Part shown: positions 38,736-46,632 of the stretch, one piece after another | Position numbering within the stretch: position 1 is the stretch's first letter | Layout: every line of letters begins with the position of its first letter | NCBI GenBank assembly: GCA_030750765.1 | Contig: JASMHM010000003.1 | Coordinates: 85,385-149,384, forward strand | Source: Candidatus Woesearchaeota archaeon | Lineage (GTDB): Archaea; Nanobdellota; Nanobdellia; Woesearchaeales; ARS49 | Length of the DNA: 64,000 nt | Direction of reading: 5' to 3' | Program-made: the position numbers and the translations under genes | Notes under the pieces: model-generated | Seen by the model: only the letters and a program-made list of their open reading frames with translations | Told to the model about the DNA's origin: nothing | Database searches by the model: none

Positions 38736-40134
38736 GTTTGAAATCGAATAATGTTACCTTTCGGTCATGTAGTCCTAGAACTGGGACCACGCACGGGTCA
38801 GGGACGTGCCCCATTTTTTGCTGGAATTGTGTGCTGGGCTGCCAGCAACTTCCTACAACCATGTTCACCCCTCTGTACGTTTTTACTCTTGATTTGTGTA
38901 TGTGCCCTGACAAGAAATAATCAGGAATTCTTTCTATCACGAGTTCGTCTCGTTGAGGATCGGGAATGTACATTGCGCTGGTGTGTGCGGGTGCGAGGTG
39001 TCTGCACTTGAGTAAATACTCCATGACTAGTTCTGTTTTGTCAGAGGCCTGCCTTCCTGACTGACGGATACTGTTGACCGTGTCAGCATAGTAGGGATAG
39101 CTCATTCCGTGATAGAGCAATATGCTAAAGCCGGAGAATTCTTCACTTGCGTGTATGTTCAGCCAGGAAGGATTGCTTACCATGATGACGTTTGGGAGAT
39201 TGTATAACGCTGCGGCGTGTTCTTTGTCAAGACAGGGCTGTGGCTCGGATAGGCGTACTGAGTCGTGGTTGCCAGCACATATGATGATGGGAATGTGGGA
39301 GGGTATGGAAGCGAGTGCGAGCGCTGCCTCATCGTACATTTGTTTGACACTTGAGTAAGCCACCTCGCTTTCTTGGCCAGGATAGATACCTATTCCTGCC
39401 ACAACATCTCCTACAAGAAAAACGTAGCCAACCTTAGATGCTATGCGTCGTTGCTCTTCGCTTCCCCACTTTCCTTGGATCCAAGCAAGGAATCTTTGGA
39501 ACTCATCGTGCATGAATTCCTTTGCGCCCATCTCTGTGTCTGAAAGGACTACGGCGTAGGTTTCGTCAGGACTTTGTTTGACTTGTTGTTGCATAGGTAT
39601 GTCTGGGAGGAGGACGGCGCTTGCAAAGATGACGTTATCTCCTGCTCTGCCTACTATACCAATCACTTGGTCTAGCGACAGATCCTTAGCGAGTGTGTAA
39701 TTTGCGCTGTTTTTGGTGATGATGACCTTGATAGACTTCCCGCTTCGATCTTCCATCACTAATGAAATATGTTCGTTCTTGGTGATGTACTTGTCCATGA
39801 TCAATCCTATTATGGATACTGAACTTCCAGGTGTCACTCTAGATATGCTGGTGAGTTGTTGGAGTTCTTGTCTTGAGCGTAGAAGTGCTTCCATCTGTTT
39901 GAAGCGTACGGTCATGTGCCCTACAAAATCTTGGACCACTCGTTTCTTGTTGAAGTCTTGGTAGGAAAAAACAACCTCGACGTTGTGTTTTTGGCTTGGT
40001 GCAGAGGCGGGAGTTATCTCTTCATAGTATTTGTCGATGTTTTTCTCCACGTCATCTAGTATTTGCTTAGTAACAAGAGTGTTCTTGTCCATCAAGGATT
40101 CTATTATTTTCTTCTTTTTCAGGGTTTCATTCAT
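38722..40134 (-). CDS. polB: DNA polymerase D small subunit DP1
   Basis: OB-fold plus calcineurin-like phosphoesterase: CAGNHDSVRLSEPQP, LLYHGMSY, YFLSGHIHKSRVKTYRGVNMVVGSCWQ. Confidence 0.95.
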   Translation of the reverse strand: MNETLKKKKIIESLMDKNTLVTKQILDDVEKNIDKYYEEITPASAPSQKHNVEVVFSYQDFNKKRVVQDFVGHMTVRFKQMEALLRSRQELQQLTSISRVTPGSSVSIIGLIMDKYITKNEHISLVMEDRSGKSIKVIITKNSANYTLAKDLSLDQVIGIVGRAGDNVIFASAVLLPDIPMQQQVKQSPDETYAVVLSDTEMGAKEFMHDEFQRFLAWIQGKWGSEEQRRIASKVGYVFLVGDVVAGIGIYPGQESEVAYSSVKQMYDEAALALASIPSHIPIIICAGNHDSVRLSEPQPCLDKEHAAALYNLPNVIMVSNPSWLNIHASEEFSGFSILLYHGMSYPYYADTVNSIRQSGRQASDKTELVMEYLLKCRHLAPAHTSAMYIPDPQRDELVIERIPDYFLSGHIHKSRVKTYRGVNMVVGSCWQPSTQFQQKMGHVPDPCVVPVLGLHDRKVTLFDFKHDQQ

Positions 40135-41348
40135 AGTCCTAATTCTTCAGTTAATGTTGACTGGGCGTTCTCTACTAGGGTTTGGCTGGTGGAAGGAAAG
40201 ATTTCTCGGGTTCTCCCAAATCTTCCTTTGCTGATGACTTTAGCATTAATAACTCCTAAAACATCAAACTCTCCTATGATGTCGCTGACCCTTCTTTGGG
40301 TTAGTGGTCTAAGTGCGACTTGCTGACAAACATGTTTGTAGTGTTCGTACACCTCCCCTGTAAAGAGGGCATCATTTCGTTGGTTGCCAAGATCAAATAT
40401 GGCGTACAATGTTGCTTGGTAGTGTTTGGGCTGTCCTTTGACAAGCTCTATTACTTTGTCTCGTTCTATGGTATCTTCTGCTTTGTCTATATGTGACATG
40501 TTGACCTGGGTTGCGCCATCTCTTTCTGCGAGTTCTCCTGAGACGCGTAGTAATTCTATTGCGCGTCTTGCGTCTCCATGCTCTCTTGCAGCTATAGCCG
40601 CACATTTGGCTATGACCCCTTCTCCTACTGCGTTTTCGTTCATGCTCATCTTGACTCTTTGATCAAGTATTTCTTGTAGGTGCATGGCGTTGTAGGGAGG
40701 ATAGATGAGTTCTTCTTCAGAAAGACTACTTTTGACGCGAGGATCTAGTCTTTCTGTGAAAATAACGTCGTTGGATATGCCTACTATGCTTAGCTGTGCG
40801 TTTTTGAGCTCAGCATTGACTCTAGTAAGGTTGTATAACATTTCATCACCAATTTTTCCCACCAACACGTCTATTTCGTCTAGAACTATTAGTATGATTC
40901 GTTTCTCTTTGTCTAATTCCTTGAAAAAAATGCTGTACACTTCATCGGTAGGCAATCCGGTAGGAGGTATTGCCTTGCCAAACTCTCTGGCTAGTTGTGC
41001 GATAAGGCGATATTCAGTGTCTGCCACTTTTTTTAGTTTGCAGTTCAGATAGATCACTTTGAGTGGCAAGTTTTTCTTTTTTGCCACCTTTTCTAGTTGT
41101 TGGGTAGTGTACGTTACGGTCAATGTCTTGCCAGTACCTGTTTTTCCGTACACAAACAGGTTGGAAGGCTTCTGGCCTCGAAGGCAAGGGGCTAGTATGC
41201 TTGCCACTGCTTGTAGTTGTTCGGCTCTATGGGTAATTGTTTCAGGAACAAAGTTAGGCTGTAAGTACTCTTTATGCGAGAACAAACTTTCTGCTTCCAG
41301 ATAGTCTTCGAAAAACTGTCCCAACCCTTTATCCATCAAAAGTTCCAT
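40131..41348 (-). CDS. orc1: Origin recognition/initiator protein Orc1/Cdc6
   Basis: NLFVYGKTGTGKTLTVTYTTQQL, IILIVLDEIDVLV, GDARRAIELLRVSGELAERDG, C-terminal wHTH. Confidence 0.96.
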   Translation of the reverse strand: MELLMDKGLGQFFEDYLEAESLFSHKEYLQPNFVPETITHRAEQLQAVASILAPCLRGQKPSNLFVYGKTGTGKTLTVTYTTQQLEKVAKKKNLPLKVIYLNCKLKKVADTEYRLIAQLAREFGKAIPPTGLPTDEVYSIFFKELDKEKRIILIVLDEIDVLVGKIGDEMLYNLTRVNAELKNAQLSIVGISNDVIFTERLDPRVKSSLSEEELIYPPYNAMHLQEILDQRVKMSMNENAVGEGVIAKCAAIAAREHGDARRAIELLRVSGELAERDGATQVNMSHIDKAEDTIERDKVIELVKGQPKHYQATLYAIFDLGNQRNDALFTGEVYEHYKHVCQQVALRPLTQRRVSDIIGEFDVLGVINAKVISKGRFGRTREIFPSTSQTLVENAQSTLTEELGL

Positions 41349-41396
41349 CAGAAATGGAGGTTTAAATAGTTATATGTTTTCTAAAAGATATCCCCC

Positions 41397-41417
41397 ACCC
41401 CCTTGTTTCTTGTGGAA
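41397..41417 (-). promoter_or_regulatory. ORB-like element 1
   Basis: Minus strand TTCCACAAGAAACAAGGGGGT. Confidence 0.6.
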
Positions 41418-41443
41418 ATGGGTGGTAGTAGTAGTAGTAATTG

Positions 41444-41459
41444 TTTTCTATATAGAAAA
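41444..41459. repeat. 16-bp perfect palindrome TTTTCTATATAGAAAA
   Basis: Read directly; AT-rich, between the ORB-like elements. Confidence 0.9.
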
Positions 41460-41521
41460 GAAATAGAATGTTGTCGTCCGCGCATTTTTTTGGGTGGTTT
41501 TGAGTGGTTCGCACATCGTGT

Positions 41522-41541
41522 TTCCACCTGCAATAGGGGGG
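41522..41541 (+). promoter_or_regulatory. ORB-like element 2
   Basis: Plus strand TTCCACCTGCAATAGGGGGG; 15/20 identical to element 1, opposite orientation. Confidence 0.55.
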
Positions 41542-41610
41542 TTGGTAGTCAAAAACTGGCTAACCTTTATAAACGAGGAAAGACTACCTCTTAGTAACAA
41601 CAGGTGAACA

Positions 41611-42378
41611 ATGTTAGTAAGCAAAGAATTCATGAACAAACTCAAAGATTTCGGCTTGAACAGCTATGAGATCAAACTATGGGTCGCCTTACTATCAAAG
41701 GGAACCGCAACAGCTGGAGACCTCTCTGACATTGCTAACGTTCCAAGAAGTAGAACATATGATGTTCTAGAAACCTTGGAAAAGAAAGGATTTGTCATCA
41801 TGAAGTTGGGCAAGCCCATCAAGTATCTTGCAATTCCACCTAGCGAAGTAATCGAACGAGTAAAAAGAAAGGTTGAAGAAGAGGCAGATGGACAGAACCA
41901 GATGCTCGACAAGCTTTCAAAATCTACCGTGCTAAAAGAGTTAGTAAGCCTACACAAAAACGGCATCGAGCAAGTAGACCCTGTTGATCTTACTGGAATT
42001 TTGAAGGGAAGAGAGAACATTTACGCACGATTGAACAGCATGGTCAAGGAAGCAAAGAAAAGCGTCCGAATTTGTACCACTGCTACTGGTGCTTCAAGAA
42101 AAACATCAAGTCTTAGACACGCGTTTAACCGTGCTATCTCAAAAAACGTCAAAGTACAAGTTATCTCACCTAAGGAAATGGACTTCCACGGCGTGGATGC
42201 TCGTCAAGGCAAGATTGACACAAGATACGTCGTTGTTGACGGTAACCGTGTGATGATAATGGTACCTGACGAGAACATTCATGAGCATTATGATTTTGGT
42301 ATTGTGGTAAACGAAGCTAAATTCGCACAAGGCTTTGAAAGACTCTTCGAAGAGAGTTGGAAAAAGGCTACGGCATAA
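41611..42378 (+). CDS. TrmB family transcriptional regulator
   Basis: LKDFGLNSYEIKLWVALLSKGTATAGDLSDIANVPRSRTYDVLETLEKKGFV. Confidence 0.88.
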   Translation: MLVSKEFMNKLKDFGLNSYEIKLWVALLSKGTATAGDLSDIANVPRSRTYDVLETLEKKGFVIMKLGKPIKYLAIPPSEVIERVKRKVEEEADGQNQMLDKLSKSTVLKELVSLHKNGIEQVDPVDLTGILKGRENIYARLNSMVKEAKKSVRICTTATGASRKTSSLRHAFNRAISKNVKVQVISPKEMDFHGVDARQGKIDTRYVVVDGNRVMIMVPDENIHEHYDFGIVVNEAKFAQGFERLFEESWKKATA

Positions 42379-42435
42379 CCACAAAATCCATACATATTTA
42401 TACCCCCTCTTACTGTAGGATTGAAAAGAGGTACC

Positions 42436-42663
42436 ATGGTAGAAGACACCGTATTACGCATTGTTCTGTCTGTAGTTGTTGGCATTCTCTTCGCTATGGT
42501 GTTCTGCCTACGCGTTCTAGTCTTAATGGAGCGCAGAGTGGCACGAATCGAACTCCACATTGACCGATTAGCGACTCGTATCTTGAAGGAAGAGCTCAAA
42601 ATCGAGAAGATTGTGAGTAGAGTCACGCGTAAAGCTAAAAAGAGTAAAAAGAAGAAGCGCTAA
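42436..42663 (+). CDS. Small membrane protein with Lys-rich tail
   Basis: One TM (VLRIVLSVVVGILFAMVFCLRVLVLM) and RKAKKSKKKKR tail; ATG 42436 preferred to 42421. Confidence 0.6.
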   Translation: MVEDTVLRIVLSVVVGILFAMVFCLRVLVLMERRVARIELHIDRLATRILKEELKIEKIVSRVTRKAKKSKKKKR

Positions 42664-43286
42664 CGTTTCTTTTTCTTTGTTTTCTTGACTTTCTTTTTGA
42701 CATTTTTCTTGGCCTTCTTGACTTTCTTTGCCTTTTTGGCCTTCTTTTTCTTAACCTTAGGTTCAGGTATCTTAACCACTTTAAGCGGTGTTTTGAGAAT
42801 CTTTTCTAGCGCAGGTAGTTGTCCCTCAAGGTCTGCAATCTTTGCAGAATTGTCTTCTAAAGATAGAAGCTCGTTGCATTCAGGACATTTAAAGTCAAAT
42901 TCTGTGGCCTGGTCAAAGTCAAGACGTACACACTCATCATCACACAAAAAGAACTGCGAGACCTTTTCTCGCTCTAATCTTTCATTCAAACGATCAATCT
43001 TCTTAGCAACGATATCCCGATACAAGTAGGGCAGTTGTTTGTCATTAAGCGTCCAGTAATAGATGTACCAACCTTTCTTCTTATCCTTCTTCCTTGTGAA
43101 GGATACTAAGTTGACCTCATACAAGCGGTACAGCATGTTTCTTGTAACATTAATCTCTTGTTTGATGTAGCTCGTGAGTCTGAACTCGGAAACGTTCTTG
43201 TTTTTCTTGAGAATTCTTGCCAGTCTAACCACTTCAGCACCGGCAATTTCTGTGACCACCTCGTCAAGTAAATTTAGGGATTTCAC
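42660..43286 (-). CDS. tfe: Transcription factor TFE (alpha) with polybasic C-terminal tail
   Basis: wHTH EFRLTSYIKQEINVTRNMLYRLYEVNLVSFTRKKDKKKGWYIYYWTL; Zn ribbon CDDEC...CPEC; KKKKAKKAKKVKKAKKNVKKKVKKTKKKKR tail. Confidence 0.93.
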   Translation of the reverse strand: MKSLNLLDEVVTEIAGAEVVRLARILKKNKNVSEFRLTSYIKQEINVTRNMLYRLYEVNLVSFTRKKDKKKGWYIYYWTLNDKQLPYLYRDIVAKKIDRLNERLEREKVSQFFLCDDECVRLDFDQATEFDFKCPECNELLSLEDNSAKIADLEGQLPALEKILKTPLKVVKIPEPKVKKKKAKKAKKVKKAKKNVKKKVKKTKKKKR

Positions 43287-43318
43287 TGATTGACATGGTC
43301 TTGGCTTCTTTATAAACC

Positions 43319-43690
43319 TTACTTTGTGAGCTGGTCAAACGTAGCCCCTTGTCCTGGCTTGAACACTGCAAACTTTTCTGTGGTGGAGGCCATGTCTGGC
43401 TTCACGAAACGCCATTCTTGCTTGGCAAATCTCGTACCAATCAATGGCAGTGCCTTAAACAGCCGAGAAAAGTCTTCTAACTCCTTCATTTCTTGTAGGG
43501 GGATGTAGATGTTGTCCTTTCTTGAACTCTTACATTCTACCGCAAACAAGCTAATGCCGTTACTAGCGAGAATGTCTGGGCTTGGGTAGCGCATGCTTCC
43601 GCTGCCTGCCACTCTGCAAGCTGCCCAACCCCTATCCCAAAACATGTGGACGAGCTCTCGCTCCACTGCCGTTCCACGAATCTTGCTCAT
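43319..43690 (-). CDS. hjc: Holliday junction resolvase Hjc
   Basis: GTAVERELVHMFWDRGWAACRVAGSGSMRYPSPDILAS...FAVECKSS. Confidence 0.94.
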   Translation of the reverse strand: MSKIRGTAVERELVHMFWDRGWAACRVAGSGSMRYPSPDILASNGISLFAVECKSSRKDNIYIPLQEMKELEDFSRLFKALPLIGTRFAKQEWRFVKPDMASTTEKFAVFKPGQGATFDQLTK

Positions 43691-44583
43691 AGCTTCACCT
43701 GTAGCAAATCTTTCGCGCAGGTGGTGTTAGCAAATATTTTCTTTGCTTGTTTTTCTAGTTCTTTAGTGGAAGGATACCGTGGGCTGAAGTGTGTAAGGTA
43801 GAGATGTTTGACCTTTGCTTTCTTGGCAAAGGTTGCGGCATCCACAACTGTTAGGTGTTTGTATTCGTGAGCGCGATCTTGGAGTTCCTCTCCAAACGTT
43901 CCTTCGCAGATAAACGCATCAGCATCCTTCGCAAGCTTAACAATCTCTTTTGCAGGTGCCGTGTCCACGACGTATACAACTTTTTTGCCCACAACAACAT
44001 ACGTGGTGCTATCAGAGGTTACTTTCTTACCCTTCCACATGATGCTTTTTCCTTGCTGAAGTTTTCCTAATTCAGGACCGGGAGGTATGCCGAGCTTCTT
44101 CACTTTTTTAAGATCGATTCTCCTCCGATCTTCTTCCTTAAACGAGTATCCCACGCACGGAACGACGTGGTTGAGTGGTGTGCATTCTACAGAAAAGTTT
44201 TTCCCTTCTACAACTTTTTCAGAACGAACTTCTTTGAATTCCGTAGCCACACTATTTGCAAACACCGTTCCTTGCATCATATGTTCGTATAGTTTTTTTG
44301 TGCCAGGTGGACCATAGATCATCAACGTTTTTGTAAAGTCTGCAGCACCAAGGCTCTGGATCATTCCTGGCAGACCCAACACGTGGTCTCCGTGCCAGTG
44401 TGAGATGAAAATGTGTCGGATCTTTGACAGGGCAACCCCTACTTGTTTTAGTTGACGTTGGGTTCCTTCAGCACAATCAAACAACAATCCCTCTCCTTTG
44501 AACTCCAAGTAGGCAGCGCTTGCGTTGCGATGCTTTGTGGGCATCATCGCTTGTGTTCCCAAAAAGGTCAATTCCATGACCAT
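43687..44583 (-). CDS. rnz: Ribonuclease Z
   Basis: FLGTQAMMPTKHRNASA; IFISHWHGDHVLGLPGM; YLTHFSPRYP. Confidence 0.95.
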   Translation of the reverse strand: MVMELTFLGTQAMMPTKHRNASAAYLEFKGEGLLFDCAEGTQRQLKQVGVALSKIRHIFISHWHGDHVLGLPGMIQSLGAADFTKTLMIYGPPGTKKLYEHMMQGTVFANSVATEFKEVRSEKVVEGKNFSVECTPLNHVVPCVGYSFKEEDRRRIDLKKVKKLGIPPGPELGKLQQGKSIMWKGKKVTSDSTTYVVVGKKVVYVVDTAPAKEIVKLAKDADAFICEGTFGEELQDRAHEYKHLTVVDAATFAKKAKVKHLYLTHFSPRYPSTKELEKQAKKIFANTTCAKDLLQVKL

Positions 44584-44616
44584 AGGTTTTTAAACGATCT
44601 TTTAAAAGCTTTGTCT

Positions 44617-45132
44617 GTGACCAAGGCCTTCCTAGACAGAGGACGCATCATCACCGAAGCGAGTGATGCCGTACGAGCACTAGCTACGTTACAGTATGGA
44701 ACGTCGCTTGCCGATGGAAGACTCCATCTGAGTTTGTTTGAGGCTATGTTTTTGGTGGAGACCGAGAAGTTAGAGGTTGTGAATGCGAGAGGTAAGGCAT
44801 ACTCTGCTGAGCAGTTGGTTCGCTCACAACGTCCTGGAAAGAGTTTCTGGACCCATTACGCGGTTTTTAAGGATTTACGGGGTCGAGGGTATGTTGTGAA
44901 AACTGCGCTCAAGTTTGGCGCCGCATTCAGAGTGTATGATCGCGGCAAGAAACCTGGCCAAGCACACGCCAAATGGGTTGTGTTTCCAGTTCATGAGCAA
45001 GACAAGCTCACCTGGCATGATTGGGCAGCCAAGAACAGGGTAGCGCACAGCACAAAAAAGAAGTTACTCATTGGTGTTGTGGACGACGAGTTGGATGTGT
45101 GCTATTGGGAAGCTCGCTGGCTCAAACCCTAA
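44617..45132 (+). CDS. endA: tRNA-splicing endonuclease EndA
   Basis: YVVKTALKFGAAFRVYDRGKKPGQAHAKWVVFPV...STKKKLLIGVVDDELDVCYWEARW; GTG 44617 preferred start. Confidence 0.92.
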   Translation: MTKAFLDRGRIITEASDAVRALATLQYGTSLADGRLHLSLFEAMFLVETEKLEVVNARGKAYSAEQLVRSQRPGKSFWTHYAVFKDLRGRGYVVKTALKFGAAFRVYDRGKKPGQAHAKWVVFPVHEQDKLTWHDWAAKNRVAHSTKKKLLIGVVDDELDVCYWEARWLKP

Positions 45133-45163
45133 GGTTTAAGAGTGCCCCTTCACCGACTACTTT

Positions 45164-45595
45164 ATGGGCGGTCCTAGTGATGCAGCAATAGAAGAGCGAC
45201 AGATGTACAAAATACCTAAGTGTAGTACTATGTATAATCACCAGAGGGAATTTCGCGTTCCTACTGATGTGGATAATGATGCAGATACGGATGCAGATAC
45301 TGAAGTCGATACTGTGTTCCCCCGACCTTTACAGCAACGCTACATAGTTTTGAGTGCTTTTCTTAGCAACGCTCTAGCCATAGGTGCAGAGGTGAGCTCC
45401 CTGTATTCTTATCCCTCATTGCAGCCTCTACACCTTTACGCATCGAGAGGTGCGGAAAAAACATACACCACTTTTTCCTTAGATGTTGGCAAAGATGGTG
45501 AGGGGCCTGTAACTGTTTGTGTTCGGAGTACTCATAAAGGGGAGAGTACGCTGTTCGCGACTTTTTCCGAAGTTATTGACCAACACTTTTCTTAA
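45164..45595 (+). CDS. Hypothetical protein with Asp/Ala/Thr acidic repeat
   Basis: DVDNDADTDADTEVDT segment encoded by short tandem GATGCAGATAC-type repeats. Confidence 0.5.
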   Translation: MGGPSDAAIEERQMYKIPKCSTMYNHQREFRVPTDVDNDADTDADTEVDTVFPRPLQQRYIVLSAFLSNALAIGAEVSSLYSYPSLQPLHLYASRGAEKTYTTFSLDVGKDGEGPVTVCVRSTHKGESTLFATFSEVIDQHFS

Positions 45596-45634
45596 TCTTT
45601 ACTTTTATCTGTTCCCAACTTTTTCTTTCCTAAT

Positions 45635-45651
45635 TGTTAAATTATTTAACA
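45635..45651. promoter_or_regulatory. 17-nt palindrome, copy 1 (upstream of wHTH gene)
   Basis: TGTTAAATTATTTAACA, inside AATTGTTAAATTATTTAACAT 45632-45652. Confidence 0.8.
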
Positions 45652-45729
45652 TGTTGGGTTTAGGGGTTTTTCCTGTTTTTGAGAGTGAGAGCACCTAAAC
45701 TTTTTATAGCGTGTTTGGCAGATTGGGCC

Positions 45730-46632
45730 ATGAACGAGGAGGAACAAATTCTAGCCATGGCAGACACCAAACCCGTGCTGCCCATGCAAGTCGCCAAAAT
45801 CATTGGAAAAGATTCTCTGGTGGCCAGCGCATTCCTTTCTTCGCTTGTGAGCAAGGGAAAATTGGTGGTGAGCGCTCTCAAGGTTGGATCTAGTCCTCTG
45901 TATTTGCTTCCTAACAAGAAAAATCAATTGTTAAATTATTTAACATATCTGAATAAGAAGGATCAAAAGACTGTTAATTTGTTGAAAGAAAAGAAAATAC
46001 TTCGGGACAGCCAGGTAGAGCCGCTAACCAGGGTTAGCTTACGGAACGTTCGTGATTTTGCCGTTCCTCTGGAAGTATCCAATAACTCCGGGAAAGAACT
46101 CTTCTGGAAATGGTTCATGGTGGAGGACGTAGAAGCAGAATCGCTCATCAAAGGAGTTGTTGAACCAAAACTTAGCGCGCCACCTTCCATGTTTCAAAAA
46201 CCTCTACCTACGCCACCAAAGCCAAAATCTACGAGCAAGCCTCCACCAAGAAGACCGCAACCAAGCATCTCTCCACCATTACCTAAGCCGCTCAAGCATG
46301 CAAAGCCAAAGAAGGTCTCTACCCGAAAACAAACGGCTATAGACTTTGAAAAGGGCTTGCATGAGTATTTCCAAAAAAACAAGATAAGCGTGCTAGAAAA
46401 GCACAAGGAAGGCTACACAGTAGAGGTAGACAGTCCTGTGGGCAAGCTTACATATTACTGTCATCCGAAACCTAAAAAAAGGATAAGTGACGCGGACATC
46501 TCAAATGCCTACGTCCAAGCACAAATGCACAAACTGCCAGCACTGCTCATCACTCATGGCGAGCTCACAAAAAAGGCAGAGATGCTGCTTAGGACGCTCA
46601 AAGGTGTGAAGGTGGCCAAACTTGGGAGTTAA
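45730..46632 (+). CDS. Winged-helix N-terminus + restriction-endonuclease-like C-terminus, unknown function
   Basis: MNEEEQILAMADTKPVLPMQVAKIIGKDSLVASAFLSSLVSKGKLVVSALKVGSSPLYLL (wHTH-like); FEKGLHEYF...VEVDSPVGKLTYYCHPKPKKRISDADISNAYVQAQMHKLPALLITHGELTKKA (nuclease-like). ATG 45730 follows TATA TTTTTATAG. Confidence 0.6.
   Translation: MNEEEQILAMADTKPVLPMQVAKIIGKDSLVASAFLSSLVSKGKLVVSALKVGSSPLYLLPNKKNQLLNYLTYLNKKDQKTVNLLKEKKILRDSQVEPLTRVSLRNVRDFAVPLEVSNNSGKELFWKWFMVEDVEAESLIKGVVEPKLSAPPSMFQKPLPTPPKPKSTSKPPPRRPQPSISPPLPKPLKHAKPKKVSTRKQTAIDFEKGLHEYFQKNKISVLEKHKEGYTVEVDSPVGKLTYYCHPKPKKRISDADISNAYVQAQMHKLPALLITHGELTKKAEMLLRTLKGVKVAKLGS
45929..45945. promoter_or_regulatory. 17-nt palindrome, copy 2 (intragenic)
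   Basis: TGTTAAATTATTTAACA, inside AATTGTTAAATTATTTAACAT 45926-45946. Confidence 0.8.

Noticed and set aside
41420-41440. GTAGTAGTAGTA run as a microsatellite of interest on its own
   Set aside because: Short (about 5 units); mentioned only as context for the putative origin.
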